64,000 nt of DNA from Diadema setosum (taxonomy: Eukaryota; Echinodermata; Echinoidea; Diadematoida; Diadematidae), in NCBI GenBank assembly GCA_033980235.1, contig CM067070.1, forward strand, positions 1,816,478 to 1,880,477. The letters run 5' to 3'. The translations under genes were made by a program, and so were the position numbers. The number at the start of each line of letters is the position of its first letter. The stretch's first letter is position 1. The notes under the pieces were generated by a model that did no database searches, was not told where the DNA came from, and saw nothing but the letters and a program-made list of their open reading frames with translations. Positions 54,471 through 64,000 of this stretch are shown here, in pieces.

Positions 54471-55040
54471 AAGGACAAGTTCACCCTCATAAACATAAGG
54501 ATTGAGAGAATGAAGCAATATTAGGAGAACACGTCATTGAAAGTTTGAGGAAAATCGGACAACCCGTTCAAAAGTTATGAATTTTTGAAGTTTTTGTGTA
54601 GTAACCGCTGGATGAGAAGACTACTGCAGTGTATGAATAACTTAGATGTCACATGCGTACAACAATATAAGGAAAATATAAAGAGAATTTCACAAAATTC
54701 CATCTTTTGAAAAAAGTACATATTCCCTTGACTCGTATACTCGTACTCATATGTTAGGGGTAATTCCCCCTGCTTTTAGAAAGAGACAAGTCAAGTGCTC
54801 TTTTATTATGCGAAAAAAGTGAAAATATGTTGAATTTTCTTTACATTTTCTTTATCCTGTTGTACGCATATGACTCACAAGCTGTAGTAGTCTCCTCATC
54901 CAGCGGTTCCAACACAAAAGTTTTATAAATTCATAACTTTTGCATCGATTGTCCAATTTTCCTCAAACTTTCACTGATGTGTTCTACTAATATTGTTGCA
55001 TTTTCTCAATCCTTATGTTTATGATGGTGAACTTGTCCTT
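54471..55040. mobile_element. TIR element AAGGACAAGTTCACCC, TA target duplication
   Basis: AAGGACAAGTTCACCCTCAT at the left mirrors TGATGGTGAACTTGTCCTT at the right. Pairing continues through ACATAAGGATTGAGA and the AAAGTTTGAGGAAAATCGGA block. TA flanks both ends. The type is familiar from sea urchin DNA. Confidence 0.75.
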
Positions 55041-55241
55041 TAACGAACCTTCGCAATAAAAAATCTTTGAAATTGATGAATCTTCGGAATAATCTATCTG
55101 TAGCCTAGGGAGAGGAGGAGAATGATTGTTACCTTGTGATCAGTCCTTCTTCGTTACCTGCCACTGTGTAGTGTTAAATGGGATGACACAAAACAGATAC
55201 TAGACTTAAAGGGTTCACAATGACATGAACCAAAAAGTAAA

Positions 55242-55500
55242 TGTGACCCGCTACAACAAAAGGATCCTAAAGTCGCTGACGGGTGAGCTGAGAAAATCGA
55301 GTTTGAAGTCAGATCAGCAAAATCTGTCAAAACGTTCGGATTTCTGTTTTACATAATTTTGTAGTCTAATGTATCTTCTATCATCTGCCGAAATTTCGAA
55401 GTTAAATGATCAAAGGAAAGGCCTGAAAATAGCATTTTTCTGGGTTATGCTCGGCTCACCCGTCAGCGACTTTAGGATCCTTTTGTTGTAGCGGGTCACA
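55242..55500. mobile_element. 259-bp MITE with about 47-bp TIRs
   Basis: TGTGACCCGCTACAACAAAA and its continuation GGATCCTAAAGTCGCTGACGGGTGAGC (in two parts: GGATCCTAAAGTCG, CTGACGGGTGAGC) are mirrored exactly at the right, ending TTTTGTTGTAGCGGGTCACA. Confidence 0.85.
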
Positions 55501-55623
55501 AATATTTGTTGCTGTGACGATTCACCCGGAGATGTTTCAGGTATATCTTCTGTTACGCAACAATTTTCATTTTTAGTATAGATTCATAACTTGACACTTC
55601 GATTTACAGATTATAATTGTGTA

Positions 55624-57253
55624 GGTCAACCGGGGGCATCCCACGAGACCGACACCCACGAGTCATACGGTCCACGAGACCGACATCAATAATAGGTCCA
55701 TGAGTCATACAGCCCATGAGTTCGACACTACGCACAAAAGGCTCATGAGACCGACACTAAGCAAACATAGCCCACGAGACCGACACTAAGCAATAAAGGC
55801 TCATGAGACCGACACTACGCAAAGAAAACCCACGAGACCGACAGTAGGCAAAAAAGACCCACGAGACCGACACTATGCTAAAAAGGCTCACGAGACCGAC
55901 ACTAAGCAAAGAAAGCCCACGAGACCGACAGTAGGCAAAGAAGGCCCACGAGACCGACAGGATAAACAGCGCCATCTACACGTCAATCTCCTGTACAGGG
56001 TGTTCCATGAACGGAAAAATAACATACTGGCGGGTGTAATTCCGTAACGCTATCAATTAAAAGATATTGACCATCTACATAATTATGAACGACATCAAAT
56101 ATGTATTTCTACATACTTCGGAGGGGGGGGGGGGGCAAGTGTGTCAGGGAGCGACATTGTTATCAAGTAGAAACATTGAATTGTATTCTTCATGCCCCTA
56201 AAAAGAGACAAAAACACAAATGAATTTAAAAGAGGACAATAACGATGTATGGATTAATTTTAAAGCTTTGATAATGCCATCGTGCTATTTCTAATAGCCT
56301 TTTTCAGTTTTTAGCTAGAAGATGGACAAGATATAAATTTTACCTCTTCTCTTTCCTGATTCACTAGTTACTTATTCAATTTTAGATATTCTACCCTCCT
56401 GCTTTGACGTTTTGCAGTAAGATCTATTTGTAATTTACTCTGTAACTATAATGTAATTCTACTGATTAAAACGTTTTATATCGCAGGGATTCACCTCAAT
56501 TTTGTGGCTTGTGTTATTCTCCTCCGAACAGTACATTTTATCGTTAAATACATAGCTGTTTTCATGGATGCATCTGGTTTTTTCAGAATTCCCAACGATT
56601 CCGTTATTTTTTTATTTTTAATTAATACTTAATCAACACCCTCGGAGGTTTATTGTGGAAAGATCTGTTACACACTTTTACAGTACTTTGTTCATTTTTT
56701 GGGTCACAAACACACACCCATGCAAACACAATTAAAGATCCTGATCATTTCGGGGGGGGGGGGGGGGGGGGCAACTGATGGGGAACACCCTGCCGGAAAT
56801 GGCAACTCTTCTTTTCCATCTCTCATATCTTCCTATGCTATTATCAGGACACCCTATATAATTTATTGGTCTATAGGTGGCGCTGTTAATCCTGTCGGTC
56901 TCGTGGGCCTTCTTTGCTTAGTGTCGGTCTCGTGAACCTCTTTTGCGTACTGTCGGTCTCGTGAGCCTTGTATGCGTAGTGTCGGTCTCGTGGGCTTTGT
57001 TTGCTTACTGTCGGTCTTATGAGCCTTTTGTGTGTAGTGTCGGTCTCGTGAGCCGTATAACTCCTGGGCTTATTTTACTTGATGTCGAACTCGTGGGCTT
57101 TCTTTACTCAGTGTCGAACTCGTGGGCTGTATAACTGGTGGGCTGTATGACTTGTGAGCTGTATGACTCGTGGGCTGTATGACTTGTGATCTGTATAACT
57201 TTTGGGCTGTATGACTCGTGGGTGTCGGTCTCGTGACGTGCACCCGGTCAACC
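55624..57253. mobile_element. Element with inverted minisatellite ends
   Basis: The outer termini are GGTCAACCGGG (55624) and CCCGGTCAACC (57243-57253). The left end is an array of about 30-bp units, CCACGAGACCGACACTAAGC (about 55640-55965). The right end carries the inverse array, GTGTCGGTCTCGTGGGC (about 56893-57235). The CGAGTCATAC variant unit is also inverted. The interior pairs again near the arrays (AACAGCGCCATCTA / AGGTGGCGCTGTTAA, CAGGGTGTTCC / GGGAACACCCTG). No transposase seen. Confidence 0.75.
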
Positions 57254-57472
57254 AGGTATTGCTATTGGAACGGAGCTGCAGGTGATAAAATATTTTGTTT
57301 GTTTCTGCTTTGTGAGGATGAGAGTTTAAGATTTATAAACGAAATTCATCTTTTTACAATCCGAACAACATGAAATACATTTTCAATCTAAAACTTTCCA
57401 TCCAGGGGCAACACCACATAATCTACTATCAGTTTTTCTACGTATAGGCATGTTAACAGCAATGAATTGAGT

Positions 57473-57487
57473 TTGAGAAATAAATCC
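57473..57487 (-). promoter_or_regulatory. Conserved post-stop element, paralogue 3
   Basis: The sense strand reads GGATTTATTTCTCAA, beginning 10 nt after the stop, as in paralogue 2. Confidence 0.4.
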
Positions 57488-57497
57488 GAAATGACGA

Positions 57498-57796
57498 TTA
57501 AATGAACACTTTAACGACATCAAAATGTAGCACATTTTCAAAAAGGGCAGGGTTTTCTGCAGTAATCCTGCGAATGACATTACGTGTGTTATATATAGAT
57601 TTTTTGAAGGATAATGCCTTCATGTCCATCATGGCATTGCTCGTGAACAGTAGAAAATGTGGGCCCCGAACGTGACGAACGAAACACCATGAAACTCCGC
57701 CATTGTCGAAAAACATACGCCCTTCATGTCCATCAGAACCAATCATGTAGATCCGTATTTTATCTTTGGACGCTCTGCACCGGTACACTTGCATAT
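57498..57796 (-). CDS. Paralogue 3 exon E (C-terminal, with stop)
   Basis: The acceptor is ctatacag|ATATGC, 299 nt. It encodes MQVYRC, IYMIGSDGHEGRMFF, GVSWCFVRHVRGP and NPALFENVLHFDVVKVFI, then TAA. Confidence 0.9.
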
Positions 57797-60700
57797 CTGT
57801 ATAGCATGTAAGATGGAAGGACATACGATGAATATACATATTTTGATTAATATAGCTTGAAGAGTTTGATCGCAAAAGGAGTTATCTCTATTCTTGTCCC
57901 TTTTTGGATATACATGTATATTAGAATATCAGGCAATACAAAAATATGGACTATTTCTTACAGCGTCAAGAATACTCGGCGATAATCAACAATTATGTTA
58001 TCACTGTCTAGAGAAGTTTTTTTATGTAATTTAAAAAAATTCGTGATGGACGATTACTTGAAACTGTTCAAATGGTGCATAATCCGTATTGCGATCAAAA
58101 CGTCAGTTTATTTTTTTTTTATTACAGAAATCATTCAGTCATTTAAATCGAGCAATCCTTTGGTCACAAGTTAGTGTCCCTTCATATCCATGATATTAAG
58201 TGCGGTGTCATTAGTGTGTAATAAGTCTGAAGAACTGAATGATTGTGCTCATGGGTTATATGATAAACTAAACCGCAAACCTAGAGTAGTGACAGCCGTT
58301 ACAACAATGCCATACTTACAATTAAGTAACATCTCATTCCAAAGGGAAACGAGAAAAGTGATAACAAACAAACACGAACAACAATAAACCCTTATTTTTA
58401 ACCTATTTTATAGATTTCTCCTTTGCAAATCAAATTGTTTGAAAATCCTATACACGAATTTAAAAGAAAGAGGGTTTAGAAGTTGCTGGGTAGTCCCCCT
58501 CCCCCTGCGTTTCAAATCTGCTTTGAACCCTGTCTTCAAGGTTATTATTCGATGAAAATCAGTTTTGAAATGGTTTAGACATCCAAAAAACAAAGTAAAA
58601 CAAAATGTTTGTAATAAAATGTGGGTCCCACTTTCTTAGGTTCGCTCTGTTTTGAATATCTTAGCTATTTCAAAAACCAATTTTCATCAAATAAACATTG
58701 GATGACTCTTGGAATTATAGATCTTTTATATTTCATAAAAGGTTTCTCATTATCTCCAAAAAAAAAAAAATGTTAGAAACCTGAAGTTAGGTCTCAACCA
58801 AAACTACACGATCCCTTTGACACTGATGCATGTGGGCTTACTAACCCCATTCTCCTATTTAGTGTGTCCGGTTTATTCTGCTTGTAATATGATGTACATT
58901 TTTCTCACAAAAGCTATTATTTGAAGAGTTTGTTCGCAAAAATCCATTTTTGAAGATTTTGAAGTACTGTCTCTGTCATAAAGTACAAAATAATACCTTT
59001 TAAATGATATATTGGTCACTACATAAAGGTAAATTTTTGAAGTTATGGCCAAAAGAAGCCAAAATTTTCTTATTATTATCTTTATTTTTCTTGACCTTTA
59101 ATAGCAAATATCTCCATTTGGCAGATATGGAATTATCGGGTTTTGCAAACAAACTCTTCATTCATTTTTCTTTCAAATAACCTTTTAAAGTCATAAACCT
59201 TTACACACAAACAGTGATAGAAACCTAGAATATACTCGTAAATCAAATAAGGAATACCGCTTGATATTCAAACACCACATAAAGCAAACTATAGTACTCT
59301 TGACAGGAATGGAATTGCGAAGGGACATCTCATTGTACTGAGGCATATAAGGCGATTTATCGATTGACTTTGGCGGGTTTGTACGTTCGAGCAATATCAT
59401 GCGAACGTATAAACTTGCGAGCTCCACTAAGTCGAAAGTGCACAGATATAGTTCATTTGGTATAATTATATCGTAGAAATTAATGTAGACTTTGTTGATA
59501 CATGATAATCTAAACGTATCACTTATGTGACCGAATAGATTTCTTCAGATTACTAAGACATGGATATAGTACGCTTATACTAATACAAGATTGCCTTTTG
59601 GAACTGATTTCATGCTAGGTTTAGGGTGAGGTGTATTCTCGTGTCGTTTGTTAATAATATCTATTCTATAGGAATGATGTATAGATTATCTTACTGACAG
59701 ATTCTTGGTTTTGACCCCTTTTTGTTGTGCTGTTGAGGTATTCAAATAAAAAAGATAATTATTGAAAAAAATATAGGGCATGATTTATATTCAAATATTT
59801 CTTTTTTTCCTTTGATGATCTGGGTATAATGAATCAATTCAAGTCAGCGTGCATCTGCACTGCATACTTTCTTTGATTTCACATCAGGCATATTATTTAA
59901 GATTTAAGATAATCATCCTCTAATATGTTCTGTTTCTCACCTTTTATTATTTCAATGCTGTAATCGGGCGATATCAATGTTGGATAAATCGTATTCTTGT
60001 TACGTCCGTTCAATGACGCTCCTATGATCTTGTTATGAAAGACCACATAAACCATCCTGATGATGTAGATACAAAAATCAAAGCAAACGGAATACAACAA
60101 GAGGACGTCAATAAAGCCAATAAGACACTTCGAAGAGCTGGATGAATGAGCTATGAGCCAATTTTAAGCATCCCATAGTAGGTTCGTTGTACAAGACAGA
60201 GCAACATACAACCTTTCCAGTGAATCCTCATTTGTGATAGGGGAATTTTTGAGGAAAAAAAATCCGAAGCTTTGTCCGTTTGTACAGCTGACATTAAAAA
60301 ATAACTGAACTAGATGTACATCAAGTTAACTTGTTTAGAGATCAAACTCTTCATTCATTATTGCAGACATTGAATGTGAACATTATATATCTATTTATGT
60401 ATATGCTATTCGGAGATCCATTTATGAATTTACGTTTCAATTTGTCATTTATTGGAATTCCTGAATAAATTTCTCCTCTTATTTGCGATCTATTGGAACG
60501 AATGCTGTACTTGAAAGAAGACGACCTTAAGAGGGTAAATTTTTGGTTTTATTCGTAACCAAAGGCATTGGTTGCAAAAAGAAATGATAACAATGTCAAT
60601 AAATATCTGCGAATTGGCTTCATAATCAAACTAAACACAACATACCAAACACAAAGTACTTAAAAGTCACCTGTTCGCAGCGTCAAGATGCATTGTGATC

Positions 60701-62119
60701 ACACCACGGTTATCAACCCTCAGAATAGCACGTGTTGGACCCCTTTTCTTTCCAGAACGCAAAACTGCTGAAGTATTACTGGTTTTGTCGTAATTGAGCA
60801 CATAGATGTGATGGTTATAGTGATCAAGATTTATGGAGAGTCCTCGGCCAAGAAAACCTTGAAACGATGGGTGATGTTCGTTATTCCAAAGGTGCCATTT
60901 ACACACAAAAAAATGTATATTTTGTAAGGTTAGTTTATATTCCGAAGATATTTTCTTTCATTTAGAAATACACAAACTCCGTATACCTAGCACACCTAGA
61001 TTTTTTTTTTTTTTAGTATGAACGATAGTTTGTAATGCAAAATTAATCGTGAACATGAATTGTGTACAATGTAATATCCCTGTGTGGACATATTGTGGTG
61101 TCCAATTATTAATGATGGATTCAAAGTTTTTTATTCACCATTTTCTTCACTTATCTCTGTAATATTCTAAGCGCTCTAAGACTCAATTGGAAATGCGTAT
61201 ATCAAACAATAATTTCATTTCTTCTATTGAATAGTGTTGTATTATATTGTATTTCTGAAAATGATAGATTAATTCATGTCTGATGAAAAAGAGACATCAT
61301 GATAAAAAGGATAAATTAAACCACAAAAAACAGTAAAAAAACAACAACAAAGAAATAGGACTTCAAGTTTTGTGCCACCATTGAATGGTGGGGGGGGGGG
61401 GGGCGGTGTCAAACGTTAATAGGAGAGGTAAAGACCTGTGTTATGCAAATTCATACTTTCTCCTTACCTTCGGTGATCTGGAAAGTTGTGTTGTCTACAA
61501 ACGAAGTCCGGTAGATAGAGTTATCTTGACCGTGAATCCAATACACACTCGTCTCAACTGGATCGAATACGGCAACAGATGAAGGCCGTATCCATGTATG
61601 TGTACTCCATTTCCCAAACGCTGTGGACTCGAAATCTACCACTGGGACGTCAGCTGACAGAAACGAATTGCTCTTATAGATCACTGCATAAACGCGTTCC
61701 GTCCCTGGTGAATCTACCATTAACAGATGAACGATAAAAACTTAGTGAACACGTCGTAACTCATCAATTCACAGTGTTTAACGGAAAATCATTATCTTAA
61801 TGCTCAGTGAAAAATCAAATCACAGTGTGGAATAATCTTCACACTGCTAAATGCGAACTTTTTTTTCACATAGCTTACTATGTTAACACAGTCTGAAAAC
61901 ACCTTGGGATACTGTGTTCTTTCTAAGCAAAGTTTGAGTATACCTGAGACATCTTACCCTTTTCCTGGCAGAGGACCCACTGTTTCATAGGCGAGGCCGA
62001 TGTTAAGGCCGTCCCTGCTGGCCTTGAAATGGAACTTTTCGCTACTAGTTGCACCACACGTTCATCAGCCATCATTCTCTTGCCGCAGATAGTGCTAATT
62101 TCTTTGCACTTCTGCGAGG
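57498..62119 (-). CDS. Paralogue 3: secreted YWTD-like protein, five of six exons in window
   Basis: Spliced model on the minus strand: 62119-61958, 61713-61468, 60857-60671, 60056-59941 and 57796-57498, a total of 1010 nt (335 residues plus stop after the split first codon). Phases match the other copies. Exon A needs a phase-1 upstream exon. No signal-peptide exon is visible in the 1.9 kb to the right edge, and intron 1 is 6.5-7 kb in the paralogues, so the gene is cut by the window rather than broken. The five shared cysteines and a DNTT sequon in exon B are kept. It is convergent with paralogue 2. A 1.6-kb minisatellite-ended element lies about 245 bp past its stop. Confidence 0.85.
58923..59159. 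mobile_element. GAAGAGTTTGTTCGCAAAA MITE, copy D
   Basis: The ends are GAAGAGTTTGTTCGCAAAA and TTTTGCAAACAAACTCTTC. It is in intron 5 of paralogue 3. A lone left end (GAAGAGTTTGATCGCAAAA) also occurs at 57858, some 60 bp from exon E. Confidence 0.75.
59941..60056 (-). CDS. Paralogue 3 exon D
   Basis: The acceptor is catcag|GATGG and the donor AAAAG|GTGAGAA, 116 nt. It encodes MVYVVFHNKIIGASLNGRNK and DYSIEIIK, one codon longer than in paralogue 2. Confidence 0.85.
60671..60857 (-). CDS. Paralogue 3 exon C (second degenerate blade)
   Basis: The acceptor is tttcaag|GTTTTC and the donor CGAACAG|GTGAC, 187 nt. It encodes GFLGRGLSINLDHYNHHIYV, AVLRSGKKRGPTRAIL and MHLDAANR. Confidence 0.87.
61389..61403. 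repeat. Poly-G run (poly-C on gene strand), paralogue 3 intron 3
   Basis: It lies about 65-78 nt past the exon B donor, next to CCACCATTGAATGGTGG, which matches the paralogue 2 intron. Confidence 0.75.
61468..61713 (-). CDS. Paralogue 3 exon B (YWTD-like blade)
   Basis: The acceptor is ggtag|ATTCACC and the donor CGAAG|GTAAGGA, 246 nt. It encodes SPGTERVYAVIYKSN, KWSTHTWIRPSS and VAVFDPVETSVYWIHGQDN with the DNTTF sequon. It is two codons shorter than in paralogue 2. Confidence 0.88.
61745..61925. mobile_element. CACAGTGTGA-rich MITE, copy 4 (fills paralogue 3 intron 2)
   Basis: ATCAATTCACAGTGTTTAAC, CACATAGCTTACTATGT and the end ACTGTGTTCTTTCTAAGC match the other copies; the left terminus is missing. 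It makes up most of the 244-bp intron. Confidence 0.6.
61958..62119 (-). CDS. Paralogue 3 exon A
   Basis: The acceptor is acaatag|CCTCG and the donor AAAAGG|GTAAGATG, 162 nt. It encodes SQKCKEISTICGKRMMADER, VVQLVAKSS and MKQWVLCQEK. Confidence 0.88.
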
Positions 62120-63521
62120 CTATTGTAAAAAAAAAAAAAAAAAAAAAAAATCGGATAGACATTCAAAAAGAACGAAATGCATATAAAGTTAAATTCTACA
62201 GTAATGCATTTTTTTTTCACAAGTATTCCGTAACGTCATGCCGTAGCCATGCATGCGTGTAAACCCGGCGCACAGCCTTTAAAAAATGGGGGAAATATGA
62301 AAGTTCCATTTTTCAAAACAACTTATTTAATAATGATAACATACCAACTACTCCAATGTGTAACATAAAAATTGTTTGAGTAATGAATGAAACACCTTTG
62401 TACGTTTATGCACGCAGCATGTGCAAACCGACCACACATGTTTTAAAGGCGAATATTCTCATTTACTTTTCTTTCCTTTTTTATTATTTTTTTTTCATCG
62501 GCAAAGCTACTTAAACCACTGCAAAAAAAGAGTGAAAATAATCGAATTAAGTGTGCAGCACGTGGGCACAAGTTTGCGCCGACTTTTAAAGGAATTATCT
62601 ATTAATTTCGGATGAAAGAATAGCCCAGCTTTAGAGCTTTCTAAAATATGCGTTAGGGATAGAAACAGCCGATGCAACAATTTGAATCCGTGTAATTAAT
62701 GGTAAGTATTGTTAAATACCCAAAGTATGAACACTAGTTATAATAAGAATGTTTCAAAACTAAATCGTCTATATGGTATGGTTTCATAGAGAAAAAATTC
62801 CATATATTTTAGGTTTTATTGCGAAATTTTTAAATACTGTCATGTTTATCCCGTTGAAAAGAACACAGTGTCCCATAGTGTAAGAAATATAAGGTCAAAC
62901 ACAGTGTGAACACGTTGTAACATCTCTTCACATTGTTACATTCGAACGTTTTAACAGTGTGAAGAGAAACACGGTGGGAAACACAGTATAAACACATTGT
63001 GAAATCTCTTCACACTGTTGAATCCGAGCGTTTTAGCAGTATGAACACAATGTGAGCCGTCAATTCACAGTGTGAAACAACTATGTGAACACTCTGTGAA
63101 AACCATTTCACATCATCTTCACACTCTTAAATTCGATCGTTTTCACATATAGTCGACTATGTGACCACATTGTGAACTCACTGTGGAACACCGTGTTCTT
63201 TCCAGTATAGGGTTGTGATACAACTTACCTACACTTAGATGCATCAAATGTGATATCTCGAACATCATTTTTTTTTCTGAAATTACTGCTCCCAATTGTA
63301 AACGGTACTTTGAATTCTAAAAATCAAAAAAATCTTACAAAAAAGTCCCTCGTGTTGGATGAGGAATTCACAATCCCCCTTCTCTTTCCCTTCCTAAATC
63401 TATGGTGAGGACACACATGAGGATGCACAACATGCCCCTCCACTTTGAGCTTCATAGGGTTAATGCAAAAGCTTCCTCATGTGCGAGGGGACACCTCATG
63501 AGCTTTATATTGACAGCACAG
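62120..63521. other. Paralogue 3 intron 1 (part)
   Basis: A run at 62129-62150 lies just before exon A. Otherwise the stretch holds the MITE at 62850-63212 and unassigned DNA. No sequence like the signal-peptide exon is visible. Confidence 0.5.
62850..63212. mobile_element. CACAGTGTGA-rich MITE, copy 5
   Basis: It starts CCCGTTGAAAAGAACACAG and ends GTGTTCTTTCCAGTATAGGG. The interior looks partly duplicated: TTCGAACGTTTT and ATCCGAGCGTTTT blocks recur. It is in intron 1 of paralogue 3. Confidence 0.7.
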
Positions 63522-64000
63522 TCCGACCTCTCCTATCCGGCCTCCCTTTAGTCACATCTCCCTATTATCCGGACGCGACCTCGCCATGTTTTTTTTTTTT
63601 CCAATCTGATAATTACGGGGGAAGGGGGATTCCAATCTCAGATAAAAGAAAAAAATCCTCCATTATGTGACATCATTATTATTCTTTAAATGAGTTTTAC
63701 ATCTTTACATGATTAAAACACATTCTCATGAATTAATTGTCATCAAAATAGCATACATTCAGACATTCACTACTCCCATCTACATCGCAGAAGAACATTG
63801 ACAGAACATTTTTTTTTTTTCGGTTAATCAGGGCTCGGTAGGGCCTACAGGCCATCCTTCGTTGAGCAAATCATCAGAAAATCAGAAAGCAGACCAGCTG
63901 AAGATGAGGACGTGACATCTTTACGTAAAACAAATACATGTGCATGTAGCTTCCATCGGGTAGGCAGCTGTGTATGTTATCCGGCCAAATCCCTTATCCG
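63522..64000. mobile_element. Left end of a pogo/Tigger-like element, runs off the window
   Basis: CAGTCCGACCTCTCCTATCC, then CTATTATCCGGACGCGACC. CAGT start and repeated 'TCCGG' phrases are typical of pogo-like ends, and TTATCCGGCC recurs at about 63979. No transposase could be read in the visible part. Confidence 0.45.

Noticed and set aside
55757..55975. 72-codon ORF rich in SVSWAFFAYCRSRG-like repeats
   Set aside because: It is a translation of the CCACGAGACCGACACTAAGC minisatellite; the inverse array gives a similar frame at 56943-57134.

Overview
This window is animal nuclear DNA. It is AT-rich and has split genes with GT-AG introns. It is crowded with MITEs, foldback elements, microsatellites and long G/C homopolymers, and nothing prokaryotic is visible. 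Several repeats look, from memory, like families common in echinoderm (especially sea urchin) genomes. Examples are the tandem unit with 'CTACTCCTTCGCCATTTC', the TIR element starting 'AAGGACAAGTTCACCC', and the 'CAGTGCACTCCCGTTATAAC' termini. A marine deuterostome, probably an echinoderm, is therefore my best guess; it is an inference, not a proof.

The main content is a cluster of three paralogous six-exon genes for a small secreted protein of about 350 residues. Gene 1 (minus, 25615 to 10551) and gene 2 (plus, 30566 to 40952) are head to head. Gene 3 (minus, 62119 to 57498) is tail to tail with gene 2, and its signal-peptide exon must lie beyond the right edge. The exons are: (1) a 46-nt signal-peptide exon, (A) a Cys-containing N-terminal exon, (B), (C) and (D) degenerate YWTD/LDL-receptor class B beta-propeller-like exons, and (E) a 299-nt C-terminal exon. 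Intron phases (1,1,1,2,1) are the same in all copies wherever they can be compared, and every reading frame is open. I do not recognise a named gene. The family may be undescribed.

Genes 1 and 2 share promoter-proximal sequence: a 15-base block about 105-135 bp before the ATG, a TATA-like core, and a 13-base 5' leader block. All three genes share a short element just after the stop codon and a poly-C tract at the same place in intron 3. Genes 2 and 3 also share other intron 3 sequence, so the duplications took introns and flanks with them.

Layout. 1-8.0 kb: MITEs, a 155-bp tandem array inside a TIR element, and a field of GAACGTCCGTGA motifs. 8.0-10.5 kb: little recognisable. 10.55-25.6 kb: gene 1, with introns full of repeats and one decayed mobile-element-type ORF. 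25.6-30.6 kb: divergent intergenic region. 30.6-41 kb: gene 2, with a homopolymer-rich intron 1. 41-57.3 kb: repeats only, including TGTGACC elements, TTAA MITEs, a 93-bp hairpin array, and an element whose ends are inverted minisatellites. 57.5-62.1 kb: gene 3. 62.1-64 kb: gene 3 intron 1 with a MITE and the end of a pogo-like element.
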